From CAYJDP01 sp964371025 (GTDB lineage: Bacteria > Bacillota_I > Bacilli_A > RF39 > UBA660): a DNA stretch of 64,000 nucleotides. Each line of letters starts with the position of its first letter. The stretch's first letter is position 1. Below the pieces are notes generated by a model. It saw only the letters and a program-made list of their open reading frames with translations. It was not told the DNA's origin and did not search any database. The translations under genes and the position numbers were made by a program. Below, in pieces: positions 42,821-51,405 of the stretch. The DNA lies in contig CAYJKH010000001.1 of the NCBI GenBank assembly GCA_964371025.1, forward strand, positions 195,939 to 259,938, written 5' to 3'.

Positions 42821-45583
42821 ATGGAAGAAAAAAAGAAAAGAAAGAAAATTATAGTAATTATAATAATAGCAATAATTATACTTGCTATCTTTTTGGTGAT
42901 TCCAAAATTTTTCTCTAACCAAGAAAAAGGGGTATTTTATGAAGAATTATTTTCTTACTTAAAAGAAAATAACTATAGTGATTTAGAAGTCGAAGAGATG
43001 TTTTTAAAAAATAAAGATTTATATGATGAGGACTTTACTTGTAAAGATATTAAGTTTAAAGATAATAAATTAGAATTATATGACTGTGATATTACCAAAG
43101 ATAATGATATAACTTTTGAGAGTTTTTGTACATATGATGGAGAAGAGTTTGCTTGTAAAGAAGAAATAATAGAAGATGATGAATTAGAGTTAGATAATTA
43201 TAGCGAGGATATAGTAACTGATGATAATAAAAATACTAGTGTAGATAATCCTACTTCTCATGATGAAAAAGTAGTAGTAGATAACTCTGTATCTAAATTA
43301 GAAAAAGAAGAAACAACTTCTAAACCGGATATTGAAGAAAAACCTGAGGTTCCTACTTCTAATATTAATTTTAAATTTAGTGAAACAGGTTTTACGAATA
43401 ATGATATCGAGGTAGAAATAGAGTCTGATAATGAAATAAAGTATTGTGTATCATCTACTAATAATTGTACACCGGCAAGTGATTATAATGATAATATAGA
43501 ATTAACAAAAGAGGGAATTTATTATATTTGTGTAATAGATACCAAAACAAAAGAGAAAACTTGTAGTAAACCTGTTACAATTGATAAAACTGTACCAACA
43601 ATTAATGAACCGACTATTAAAGGGACTAAGGGAGATAATGATTGGTATAAAACTCATGTTGAAATAATACCTACTGGAGGAACAGATAATTTATCTGGTA
43701 TAAAAGATGTTAATGTTGATATAGCTAAAATAGATTATGATACAACTGGTCAGATTATAACAATTACTGCGATTGATAAAGCGGGTAATATAGCAACAAA
43801 ACAATATACTTTTAAAGTTGATGCTACTGCTCCAACAATTGATGAATTAACATATTATGGAGCACCAGGAAATAACGATTGGTTTTTATCTGATATTACA
43901 GTAGAGACTCCTACAGGAAGTGATTCATTATCTGGATTAAAATCTATATCTATAAATAAAACTTTATTTACAGAAGAAACTAATGGAGAAGACTTAATTG
44001 TAACAGCAGTTGATAATGCTGGAAACATAAAAACATATACTAAAGTAATTAAAATAGATAAAACAAAACCTTCCATTACTGATTATAAAATTTCTGGTAC
44101 ACAAGGAGAAAATGATTGGTATACTAGTAAAGTTGTTATTGATAAATTAATAGGATTTGATAGTGGTTCGGGAATTGATACTAATTTAATAAGTAAAATT
44201 AGTAAAGAGATTGATTATGAAACAAAAGGTGAAAATGTAAAATTAGAAATAGAAGATATAGCAGGGAATAAAGGTTTTATAGAAATTCCAATTAAAATAG
44301 ATTTAACTGATCCTACATCTGGAGAAATTATTTTAAAAGGGGATGCTGTAAATGGTTGGTATACAAAAGATGTTGAAGTTGATACTGTAGTTGGAGTAGA
44401 TAATATTTCAGGAATTAGTTCTTCGAAATTAAATATGCATTTAGTTTTAGGGAAAAAATTAGAAACAACGGTTACTTTAACTACAATTGATAATGCTGGA
44501 AGAACAACAGTTATTTCAAAAATAGTTAAAATAGATAAGGAAATACCAGAGGTTGGGACTCTTCAGTTTAACGGGGATAAAACTACTCCTGATAATGAAT
44601 GGTTCACATCTAATGTTGCTATTGATTTTGAAGATGGAACAGATGCTGGATCTGGTCATGATAAAACAGTGGTTAACCTTTTAAATATTAATACAAACAC
44701 TGTAGGTACAATTATTACAATAACTACCAAAGATTTAGCAGGATTAGAAAATACTTATTCAGAAACTGTTAAAATAGATAAAGATAAGCCTTCTTTAAGT
44801 ATAAAAAGTGATAATCAAACTATTTTTAAAGGAATTGATTATTCTGTAAGAGACTTATTTGATGAACCAGTTTATAGTATTAGTGGTGGAACTATGAGTT
44901 GTACTATTGAAAATACTAAAGACTTAGCAGTAGGTAATTACTCAAGTACATGTACTCTTACCGGAGGTAATGGTTTAGTTGATTCAAAAACAGTTAATTT
45001 TGTTATTGAATATGATGAAAATGCTATAAAAGAGGAATTAGTAGGAATTAAATCAACTACTAACTCTTATATAAAAACTACTTTTAAACCATCAAATAAT
45101 ACCAGAATTGTTTCAGATTTTACTTTTTTAGGACCAAGAGGAACAGCAGTGTGGCTATTTAGTTCTAGACTTGCATATAAAAATCAAATGATTGGAATTG
45201 CATGGTCTACATTGGAAAGTTTATTACAATTTGGTAATGAAAGTTATAATTTAGGTAAAACAGCGTACAAAGTAAATACTAGACATAAAATAGATCTTTC
45301 TAAAAGTGGCTTGTTTTTAGATGATGTATATTATACTACTCCGGAAACAAAAGTATGGAAAGGGAGTAATGATTTATATATATTTGCTAATAATCAAGCA
45401 GGAACTGCAATTGGGCACAATAATGGTCAAGCGATAATGCATAGTTCCCAAGTTTACGAAGATGATATCTTAATGTTAGATCTTATACCAGTAGAAACTA
45501 TGAGTGGAGAAGTTGGACTTTATGATAAAGTATCAGAGTCTTTACTTGAAAATGTAGGGACATTTACTCCTATATATAAATAA
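42821..45583 (+). CDS. Membrane-anchored Ig-like repeat protein with C-terminal lectin-like domain, 920 aa
   Basis: A Lys-rich cytoplasmic N-terminus and one membrane helix (about residues 8-29) anchor the protein as N-in/C-out. Residues about 35-115 form a module with four cysteines, followed by a Ser/Thr/Glu-rich linker and a second four-Cys Ig-like module (YCVSSTNNC, ICVIDTKTKEKTC). Five Ig-like repeats of about 85 residues follow, each with a NDWY/NGWY..V start, a D.LSGI core and a DKAGN-type turn. The last 180 residues resemble a concanavalin/LamG-like domain. There is no LPXTG. It is paralogous to the 1194-residue protein downstream. Probably an adhesin or glycan binder on the cell surface. 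Confidence 0.8.
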   Translation: MEEKKKRKKIIVIIIIAIIILAIFLVIPKFFSNQEKGVFYEELFSYLKENNYSDLEVEEMFLKNKDLYDEDFTCKDIKFKDNKLELYDCDITKDNDITFESFCTYDGEEFACKEEIIEDDELELDNYSEDIVTDDNKNTSVDNPTSHDEKVVVDNSVSKLEKEETTSKPDIEEKPEVPTSNINFKFSETGFTNNDIEVEIESDNEIKYCVSSTNNCTPASDYNDNIELTKEGIYYICVIDTKTKEKTCSKPVTIDKTVPTINEPTIKGTKGDNDWYKTHVEIIPTGGTDNLSGIKDVNVDIAKIDYDTTGQIITITAIDKAGNIATKQYTFKVDATAPTIDELTYYGAPGNNDWFLSDITVETPTGSDSLSGLKSISINKTLFTEETNGEDLIVTAVDNAGNIKTYTKVIKIDKTKPSITDYKISGTQGENDWYTSKVVIDKLIGFDSGSGIDTNLISKISKEIDYETKGENVKLEIEDIAGNKGFIEIPIKIDLTDPTSGEIILKGDAVNGWYTKDVEVDTVVGVDNISGISSSKLNMHLVLGKKLETTVTLTTIDNAGRTTVISKIVKIDKEIPEVGTLQFNGDKTTPDNEWFTSNVAIDFEDGTDAGSGHDKTVVNLLNINTNTVGTIITITTKDLAGLENTYSETVKIDKDKPSLSIKSDNQTIFKGIDYSVRDLFDEPVYSISGGTMSCTIENTKDLAVGNYSSTCTLTGGNGLVDSKTVNFVIEYDENAIKEELVGIKSTTNSYIKTTFKPSNNTRIVSDFTFLGPRGTAVWLFSSRLAYKNQMIGIAWSTLESLLQFGNESYNLGKTAYKVNTRHKIDLSKSGLFLDDVYYTTPETKVWKGSNDLYIFANNQAGTAIGHNNGQAIMHSSQVYEDDILMLDLIPVETMSGEVGLYDKVSESLLENVGTFTPIYK

Positions 45584-45609
45584 AAAAGAAGCAATTATTT
45601 GCTTCTTTT
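45584..45609. terminator. Bidirectional terminator
   Basis: AAAAGAAGCAA (45584-45594) pairs perfectly with TTGCTTCTTTT (45599-45609) over TTAT. It serves the Ig-repeat gene and the convergent 46-aa gene. Confidence 0.85.
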
Positions 45610-45748
45610 ACTTTGTTTTAATAATTTGTTTAACTTTATTTAAACATTCTTTATTACTCCAAGATTGTTTTTCTAGTGCTTCTTTTAAGGCCTCTAAATT
45701 TAATTTTTCTTGTTCTTTACTATGTAAGTTAGTTTTTTTATTTTCCAT
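45608..45748 (-). CDS. Small hypothetical protein, 46 aa
   Basis: The start is ATG at 45748, preceded by AGGGGGAA, giving 46 residues that are highly charged and helical (KEQEKLNLEALKEALEKQ, then one Trp and one Cys). A longer in-frame start upstream would ignore this site. A consensus promoter (TTGACA-17-TATAAT) lies just upstream and a shared terminator just downstream, so this is a genuine small gene tucked between the two Ig-repeat genes. Function unknown. Confidence 0.65.
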   Translation of the reverse strand: MENKKTNLHSKEQEKLNLEALKEALEKQSWSNKECLNKVKQIIKTK

Positions 45749-45770
45749 ATATTCCCCCTGTAACGAGTAT

Positions 45771-45799
45771 ATTATATTAAATTTTATTGTAATTGTCAA
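45771..45799 (-). promoter_or_regulatory. Promoter for 46-aa gene
   Basis: On the minus strand, TTGACA (45799-45794), 17-bp spacer, TATAAT (45776-45771): near-perfect consensus. Confidence 0.8.
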
Positions 45800-45837
45800 A
45801 AAATTATAAGATTTACATTAAATTAAATGGGGATTTA

Positions 45838-45866
45838 TTGCATAAATACTTGTCTTTTAGTATAAT
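45838..45866 (+). promoter_or_regulatory. Promoter for second Ig-repeat protein
   Basis: TTGCAT (45838-45843), 17-bp spacer, TATAAT (45861-45866), 25 bp before ATG 45892. Confidence 0.65.
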
Positions 45867-45891
45867 TATAAGTAATAAGGTAGGAAAGATA

Positions 45892-48800
45892 ATGGAAAAG
45901 GAAAATAAAAAAAGAAAAAAAATTATAATAATAATAATTTTACTTTTATTACTATTTATAACTTTATTTTTTGTTTTTAGAACAAGAAATTATTTTCCTG
46001 TGGAATTATATGACTATTTAAAAGCTAATAATATAGAAGATGGTAATATAACAAAAGAATTTTTGGAAGAAAATGATTTATTTGATTCATCATTTACATG
46101 TGAAAATATAGATTATTCTAATGATACAATAGAATTTAAAAATTGTAAGATAGAAGATAAAGAAGAGAATTATTGTGTTTTTGAAGATGATAAGTTAAGT
46201 TGTTATAAAAAAGATAATGAATCTAATTTTCAACTTGATTCAAAAGTTCCGACTCTAAATTATAATGAGGATCAATTATTTAGATTTGATTATAGTGAAA
46301 ATAGTGATTTAGAAGTAAAAGTAGTTAATTATTGTACTACTACAGAGGGAATTTGTAATCCTGATAAAAAATATGATGGAGAAGAAGTTCCTATTACAAC
46401 TGAGAGTTTAACTAATAAGGTTTGTTTTCAAGCAACATATACGGATAAAACAAGTAGTGAAATTATTTGTACGGATGATATTATTTTAGATAAGAGTGCT
46501 CCTTCAATTGAGGATTTAATTATAAATGGACAATCTTTAAGTACTGGTTGGTATAATAGTTTAGTTACAATTGATGATGTAATTGCTAATGATTCATTAA
46601 CTGGGATTAAAGAAATTAATATATTAGAAGATATTAAAAATGGCGTTAATCGAGTAGAAGTTACGGCATATGATAATGCAAATAATAGTAGTAGAAAAGA
46701 TTTTATAGTAAAAGTAGATACAATTAAGCCAAGTGTGGGAACTATTATAGTGGATGGGATACTTGGTAATAATGGATGGTATAAATCAGAAGTTAAACTT
46801 ACTAAAATTAATGGGGATGATGATTTATCTGGACATAAAAAATCTATCTTAAATGTTACTTCTTTGAAAGATACTCCAGGGACTAATGTTATTTTAACTA
46901 CTTATGATAATGCTCTAAATTTTAATACTACTAGTAAGTTTATAAAAGTAGATACTAAAAAACCAACAATTAATGGGATATCTGATTTAGTAATTGATAG
47001 AAATACTAAAATAGATTTAATGAAAGGTGTTAGTGCTAGTGATAGTATGTCTAAAGTAGCAGGAGATGTTAAAATTATTTCTAATAATTTAGATATTACA
47101 AAAACCGGAGAATATACTGTTACTTATCAAGTTAGTGATAATGCAGGAAATGTTAAAACTCAAAGTAGAAAAATAATTGTTAGATATAATAGTCCAGAAG
47201 TTTCTTTTGAGGTTGATGATTCACTATTTACAAATGGTTTTGCTAAAACAAATATTGAAGTAGGGGTTAATATTAAAGATAATAATACTTTAATTAAAGA
47301 TGTTAAGTATTGTACTACAACTTCAGGTAACTGTATTCCTGATAAAGAGTTAAATAGTAATAATAAAGTTTTATTAGATAAAGAGTCTAATAATAATAAA
47401 GTTTGTGTTAAAGTAACAACTGATGAAGATTTAATAGTATGTAGTGATATTTATAAAATAGATAAAACAGCTCCCGTTATTAATGATCCAACAGTAAGTG
47501 GAGATCCTGGTAATAATGGATGGTATAAATCATTTATTGAAATTAATCATAATGGGGCAATTGATAATTTATCAGGATTAAAAGATATTGATGTTGATAT
47601 TGAAGAAATTAATTATAATACAGCAGGAGAAACAGTTACAATAATAGCAATTGATTATGCAGGGAATGTTGCAACTAAAGAATTTATTTATAAAGTAGAT
47701 ACAGTTAATCCGGTTATTGGTAATTATATAATTACTGGAACAAAAGAAAATAATGATTTTTATACAACAGATGTATATGTAAGTGGAGAAAATGCAAGTG
47801 ATAGTTTATCTGGAATTGAATCTATTAATCTAAATTATGATAGTTTTACAAATGAAACAACTGGGACTGATATAGTTGTAACAGCAAAAGATAAAGCTGG
47901 TAATATTAGTGTAAAAAGAGAAACTATTAAAATAGATAAGACTGCTCCAACTATTATTGATTACGATATAACGGAAAAAAATAATGATACTGATTGGCAT
48001 AAAACGGAAGTTATTTTAGATAATTTTAATATTATAGATACTATATCAGGAGTTGATCAAAGTGTTGTAGATAATTTAGAATATATAATTAATTATGAAA
48101 CGCCTGAAGAATGTGTAGAAGTTCGTATTTCTGATTTAGCAGGTAATGTTCATACGGAAATGATTAAAGTTAAAGTAGATTTAACTCCTCCAACACCAGG
48201 AGTAGTAGGAGCTACTAAAGAACCTAATTCAAATGGATGGTATAATTCAGATGTTAATATTACAACAACTGAGGGAAGTGATTCTTTATCAGGAGTTAAA
48301 TCCACTGATATTAGTTTAGATGTTGTTACAGGACAGTTATTAGAAACAACAGTATATTCAACTACAACTGATAATGCTGGACATACATCAAGTAGTTCTC
48401 TAGATATAAAAATTGATAAAATCCTACCAGAAGTAGGAGAAATAGTACCAGATAGAGAACCTGATTCAAATGGCTGGTATAATAATGATGTAAAAATTGG
48501 GAAAATTGATGGGTCTGATAGTGGTTCGGGACATGGAACTACAATTATAGATCTTTTAGAGGTTAATACTAATACTGTCGGGACAAATGTTACAATAAAA
48601 ACTACTGATCAAGCTGATAATGAAGCAACTTATTATATTACGATTAAGTTAGATAAAGAAGTTCCAACTATTACTAAAAATGGTAATATTGAAATTGAAA
48701 AAGGAGAAAGTATTGATTTAACTACTAAATTCACTTCAACTTTTGGAATATCGGGTGGTGCTACTACTTGTACAATTGATGGAGCAAGTGATACTTCACT

Positions 48801-49476
48801 ACTTGATGTTGGTACTTATAATGTAACATGTACTGCTACATCAGTTGCAGGACTAAGTGATTCTATCACAACAACATTTGATATAGTAGATAAATATGAC
48901 CCAATCGAGTATATTGAAAGTGATGGAGATCAATATATTAATACTGGAATATATAATACGGGTGATTATATATTTGAAGATGAGTTTTTAATTACTGATT
49001 TAGGATTATCAAATAATGATGGTTCTTGGATAGTAGGAGGAAGAGTTAATCCTAATTATTCAATGGGAGTATTTGTTAATACTTCTCAAGTAATCGGAGC
49101 ATATGGAGCTATTACAAAAACAATGTATCCGGGTATTAAAAAAGATACATGGTATAAAATGTATTTTTCAAGATTTAAACTAACTTTAAATACTACTAAT
49201 TATGTTGTAAATGGTCAATTATTAATACCAGAAGAATACAAAGGAGAAATAGTAATTGGTGGAAATCAAATTGCGTATGATGGAGTATCACGAGATACTC
49301 GTAATATGAAAGGAAAAAGAAAATACTTTAAAATTACAGATGCTACTACAGGAGAACTTATAAGACATTATGTTCCAGTTCAATTAAGTGATGGAGAAGT
49401 CGGAATGTGGGAGTTAGTAGAAGATAAATTTTATGGAAATGATGGAGAAGGTAGTTTTACACTACCAACACCATAA
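45892..49476 (+). CDS. Membrane-anchored Ig-like repeat protein with C-terminal lectin-like domain, 1194 aa
   Basis: The start is ATG 45892 behind AGGAAAG; the frame is open to 45793 but that adds non-homologous residues. The layout matches the 920-residue paralogue: Lys-rich N-terminus, one membrane helix (about 9-32), a four-Cys module, Ig-like four-Cys modules (YCTTTEGIC, YCTTTSGNC), and seven repeats with a GWY or DFY/DWH entry and a D.LSG core. One cadherin-like segment (GEYTVTYQVSDNAGN) is also present. The last 190 residues, starting near DPIEYIESDGDQYINTGIY, are a LamG/concanavalin-like domain. No sortase signal. Likely arose by duplication of the upstream gene, then gain of repeats. 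Confidence 0.8.
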   Translation: MEKENKKRKKIIIIIILLLLLFITLFFVFRTRNYFPVELYDYLKANNIEDGNITKEFLEENDLFDSSFTCENIDYSNDTIEFKNCKIEDKEENYCVFEDDKLSCYKKDNESNFQLDSKVPTLNYNEDQLFRFDYSENSDLEVKVVNYCTTTEGICNPDKKYDGEEVPITTESLTNKVCFQATYTDKTSSEIICTDDIILDKSAPSIEDLIINGQSLSTGWYNSLVTIDDVIANDSLTGIKEINILEDIKNGVNRVEVTAYDNANNSSRKDFIVKVDTIKPSVGTIIVDGILGNNGWYKSEVKLTKINGDDDLSGHKKSILNVTSLKDTPGTNVILTTYDNALNFNTTSKFIKVDTKKPTINGISDLVIDRNTKIDLMKGVSASDSMSKVAGDVKIISNNLDITKTGEYTVTYQVSDNAGNVKTQSRKIIVRYNSPEVSFEVDDSLFTNGFAKTNIEVGVNIKDNNTLIKDVKYCTTTSGNCIPDKELNSNNKVLLDKESNNNKVCVKVTTDEDLIVCSDIYKIDKTAPVINDPTVSGDPGNNGWYKSFIEINHNGAIDNLSGLKDIDVDIEEINYNTAGETVTIIAIDYAGNVATKEFIYKVDTVNPVIGNYIITGTKENNDFYTTDVYVSGENASDSLSGIESINLNYDSFTNETTGTDIVVTAKDKAGNISVKRETIKIDKTAPTIIDYDITEKNNDTDWHKTEVILDNFNIIDTISGVDQSVVDNLEYIINYETPEECVEVRISDLAGNVHTEMIKVKVDLTPPTPGVVGATKEPNSNGWYNSDVNITTTEGSDSLSGVKSTDISLDVVTGQLLETTVYSTTTDNAGHTSSSSLDIKIDKILPEVGEIVPDREPDSNGWYNNDVKIGKIDGSDSGSGHGTTIIDLLEVNTNTVGTNVTIKTTDQADNEATYYITIKLDKEVPTITKNGNIEIEKGESIDLTTKFTSTFGISGGATTCTIDGASDTSLLDVGTYNVTCTATSVAGLSDSITTTFDIVDKYDPIEYIESDGDQYINTGIYNTGDYIFEDEFLITDLGLSNNDGSWIVGGRVNPNYSMGVFVNTSQVIGAYGAITKTMYPGIKKDTWYKMYFSRFKLTLNTTNYVVNGQLLIPEEYKGEIVIGGNQIAYDGVSRDTRNMKGKRKYFKITDATTGELIRHYVPVQLSDGEVGMWELVEDKFYGNDGEGSFTLPTP

Positions 49477-49480
49477 AGAG

Positions 49481-49510
49481 CTTACAAACAATTAGTTTGT
49501 AAGTTTTTAT
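49481..49510 (+). terminator. Intrinsic terminator
   Basis: CTTACAAAC (49481-49489) pairs with GTTTGTAAG (49495-49503), then Ts. Confidence 0.85.
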
Positions 49511-49520
49511 TTATTAATAT

Positions 49521-49541
49521 ATGTCGAACTATAGTATATTT
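49521..49541 (+). repeat. Copy of 21-bp direct repeat flanking the phosphatase pseudogene
   Basis: The 21 bases at 49521-49541 (ATGTCGAA then TATAGTAT) match 50257-50277 at 19 positions. The two copies lie on either side of the histidine phosphatase gene, about 736 bp apart. The second copy is part of the TGTCGAA operator array. Confidence 0.6.
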
Positions 49542-49547
49542 ATATAA

Positions 49548-49576
49548 AAAAGATAACTAGTAATTAGTTATCTTTT
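49548..49576 (-). terminator. Terminator of the phosphatase pseudogene
   Basis: AAAAGATAACTA (49548-49559) pairs with TAGTTATCTTTT (49565-49576). On the minus strand it is followed by a run of Ts opposite 49545-49550. Confidence 0.7.
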
Positions 49577-50201
49577 ATTTTTAAATTTTCTAATGATATT
49601 AATTCTTTTTCATTAAACTCTAATTTAAATGTTTCTAAGTAATTCCACTTTCCATTAAAAATATCTTTATTATTATACTTATAAGTAACTAGATTAGTAT
49701 TAGTATCTAAAACTAAATCACACCATTTTTTTAGTAAATACATCATAGCGGTACCATGAGTTACTATAATAACTTTTTTACCTATATTATCATTTAATAT
49801 TTGTTCAAATGTATTATTCATACGATTATATACTTCTTTTTGAGATTCACCATTTTCTAACTTATAATTTTCATCATTGTATTGTAATAATTCAAATTTA
49901 TTAGGTAATTGATCCCATGAAGTAACTCCGAATTTTCTCTCTCCTAAATCATCTATAATTTTAATATTTAAATTATTATTAAAAGAAGCATATTTAGCAG
50001 TAGATATAGCTCTAATATAGTTACTACTATATATACTTTCTATATCTTTAAATTCATTAGAATTAAAGTGATTTAAAGCCTTAGTTTCACCCTCAATACT
50101 TAATATATCTTTTTCATTTTGTAATTGTAGTGAATCATTAGTAATATACCAATCATTATCCTTTAATGGTTTAGAGTGTCTAAATAAATAATTGTTTTCA
50201 T
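49564..50201 (-). pseudogene. Histidine phosphatase family gene with 1-nt frameshift after the start codon
   Basis: A complete phosphoglycerate-mutase-like gene is visible on the minus strand except for one base. ATG at 50201 is preceded by AAAGGAA, but its frame stops after 12 codons. Adding one A to the AAAA run (50195-50198) would read MKNNYLFRHSKPLK, giving the RHG-type active-site motif LFRHS, then the acidic ERKFGVTSWDQ and the second catalytic His in VIIVTHGTAMMYLL, 212 residues in all. The rest of the gene is intact, so the lesion is recent, a reversible slippage event, or an assembly error. A promoter and terminator are present. The 85-residue frame from 49821 is only its C-terminal part. 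Confidence 0.8.
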
Positions 50202-50225
50202 ATATATTCCTTTCTATTATAAATA

Positions 50226-50253
50226 ATTATATCACATATAATTATTATGTCGA
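50226..50253 (-). promoter_or_regulatory. Promoter of the phosphatase gene
   Basis: On the minus strand, TCGACA (50253-50248), 16-bp spacer, TGA-TATAAT (-10 at 50231-50226). The -35 is part of the first TGTCGAA box. Confidence 0.65.
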
Positions 50254-50305
50254 ATAATGTCGAAGTATAGTATGTTTGTCGAATAGTGTCGAGTTGTGGT
50301 ATACT
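50248..50305 (+). promoter_or_regulatory. Two 29-bp tandem repeats carrying four TGTCGA[A/G] boxes over divergent promoters
   Basis: Units 50248-50276 and 50277-50305 match at 22 of 29 positions. Each has two boxes ten bases apart: TGTCGAA at 50248 and 50258, then TGTCGAA at 50277 and TGTCGAG at 50287. The first box is the -35 of the minus-strand phosphatase promoter. The third overlaps the -35 of the rightward promoter whose extended -10 is TGG-TATACT (50297-50305), 29 bp before the PIN gene. The boxes match the Spo0A (0A-box) consensus TGTCGAA, but an unrelated repressor or activator is equally possible. CG is rare in this genome, which makes the cluster stand out. Confidence 0.7.
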
Positions 50306-50334
50306 TTAATTATATTAATTTAGTGAGGTAATAT

Positions 50335-51303
50335 ATGATGGAAAGAAAAATTTTTATGGATACTAATATATGGTTGGATTTTTATAGAATAAATGATGGT
50401 ATTAATTTATTAGATGATTTAGATATTTCAAATGTTTTAATTACTAAACAAAATATAGATGAAATAATTAGGAATAGAGGGTCTCTAATTGATGATTTAT
50501 TTACTTTAGAAAAGAATAATTACAATCATCTAAAAAACCGAATTTTATTACCAAATAGTGAAAAAGAGGAATACTATAAGTTAATAGATCAATTTAATGC
50601 TATTAGAGAAGAAATTATTAAAAAGGAAAAAGAACTTAAGAAAACAACGAGAGATAATGATAAATTGTTAGAAAAGATCGAAAAAATCCCACAAAAAAAT
50701 GTTATCTGTCACGATTTTGAAAAAATTTTAAAAAAAGCAGAAATTAGAAATAAATTAGGGAATGTTCCCAAAAGTCCAGGAAAGAATACCATTTGTGATG
50801 AATATATCTGGGAGTTATTACTAAATGATAATAATAATAATTATGACTTATTTTTTGTGAGTGGGGATGCCACATTTTTGAAGCATAGTGAAATTTTATC
50901 TGCAGAATATTTAAAGACTACTGGTAAAAAGATTACTATATTTGGGAAACTTAAAGAAGCACTACAAGCATTTAATTTAACAAAATCAAAAGAAATAGGT
51001 GAAATAAGTGAAAAATCTATTAGTGATAAAGTAATTGAAGAAGGAACAAAAAATGCTCTGGATACACTAAATTTATTAAACGAAACATTAATAAAAAGTA
51101 TATCAGTTAATCTTATAACTTATGTAAATGAAATAATGAAAAAGGATATGCAAAATATAATGTTCCCACTTTTTTCTCACATGGATGAAATAAGCAAAAG
51201 AAGTTTAAGTAATATAATTGCAAATCCAATGCTAATGCATTTACAAAAAACAGTAGCAGAAAAAGAAATCAAAGATAAAAGTAATGAAAATAAACATAAT
51301 TAA
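50335..51303 (+). CDS. PIN-domain (DUF4935-like) ribonuclease-type protein, 322 aa
   Basis: The N-terminal two thirds is a PIN-like nuclease domain: FMDTNIWLDFYR with Asp9 at the start, CDEYIWELLL with an acidic pair near residue 160, and FFVSGDATFLKHSE near 180, the usual third acidic strand. A charged helical insertion (about 75-115) splits it. The C-terminal 100 residues are helical. PIN domains cleave RNA using metal-bound acidic residues. It is the first gene after the TGTCGAA-box promoter and lies 102 bp upstream of the type III methyltransferase gene, so it may be a defence effector. No antitoxin-like small gene is adjacent. Confidence 0.75.
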   Translation: MMERKIFMDTNIWLDFYRINDGINLLDDLDISNVLITKQNIDEIIRNRGSLIDDLFTLEKNNYNHLKNRILLPNSEKEEYYKLIDQFNAIREEIIKKEKELKKTTRDNDKLLEKIEKIPQKNVICHDFEKILKKAEIRNKLGNVPKSPGKNTICDEYIWELLLNDNNNNYDLFFVSGDATFLKHSEILSAEYLKTTGKKITIFGKLKEALQAFNLTKSKEIGEISEKSISDKVIEEGTKNALDTLNLLNETLIKSISVNLITYVNEIMKKDMQNIMFPLFSHMDEISKRSLSNIIANPMLMHLQKTVAEKEIKDKSNENKHN

Positions 51304-51405
51304 ATAAATTCAAAATAAGATTTAACAGTTTTAAGATTATTTACAAAATATGGTAAAATTTCAACAAAAAGTAAAAAAATAAGATTTATAATAGAGGTGT
51401 AAAAT

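Noticed and set aside
45793..45891. Longer N-terminus for the second Ig-repeat protein
   Set aside because: It would run through the promoter and the paralogue begins at the equivalent of ATG 45892, which has its own ribosome-binding site.
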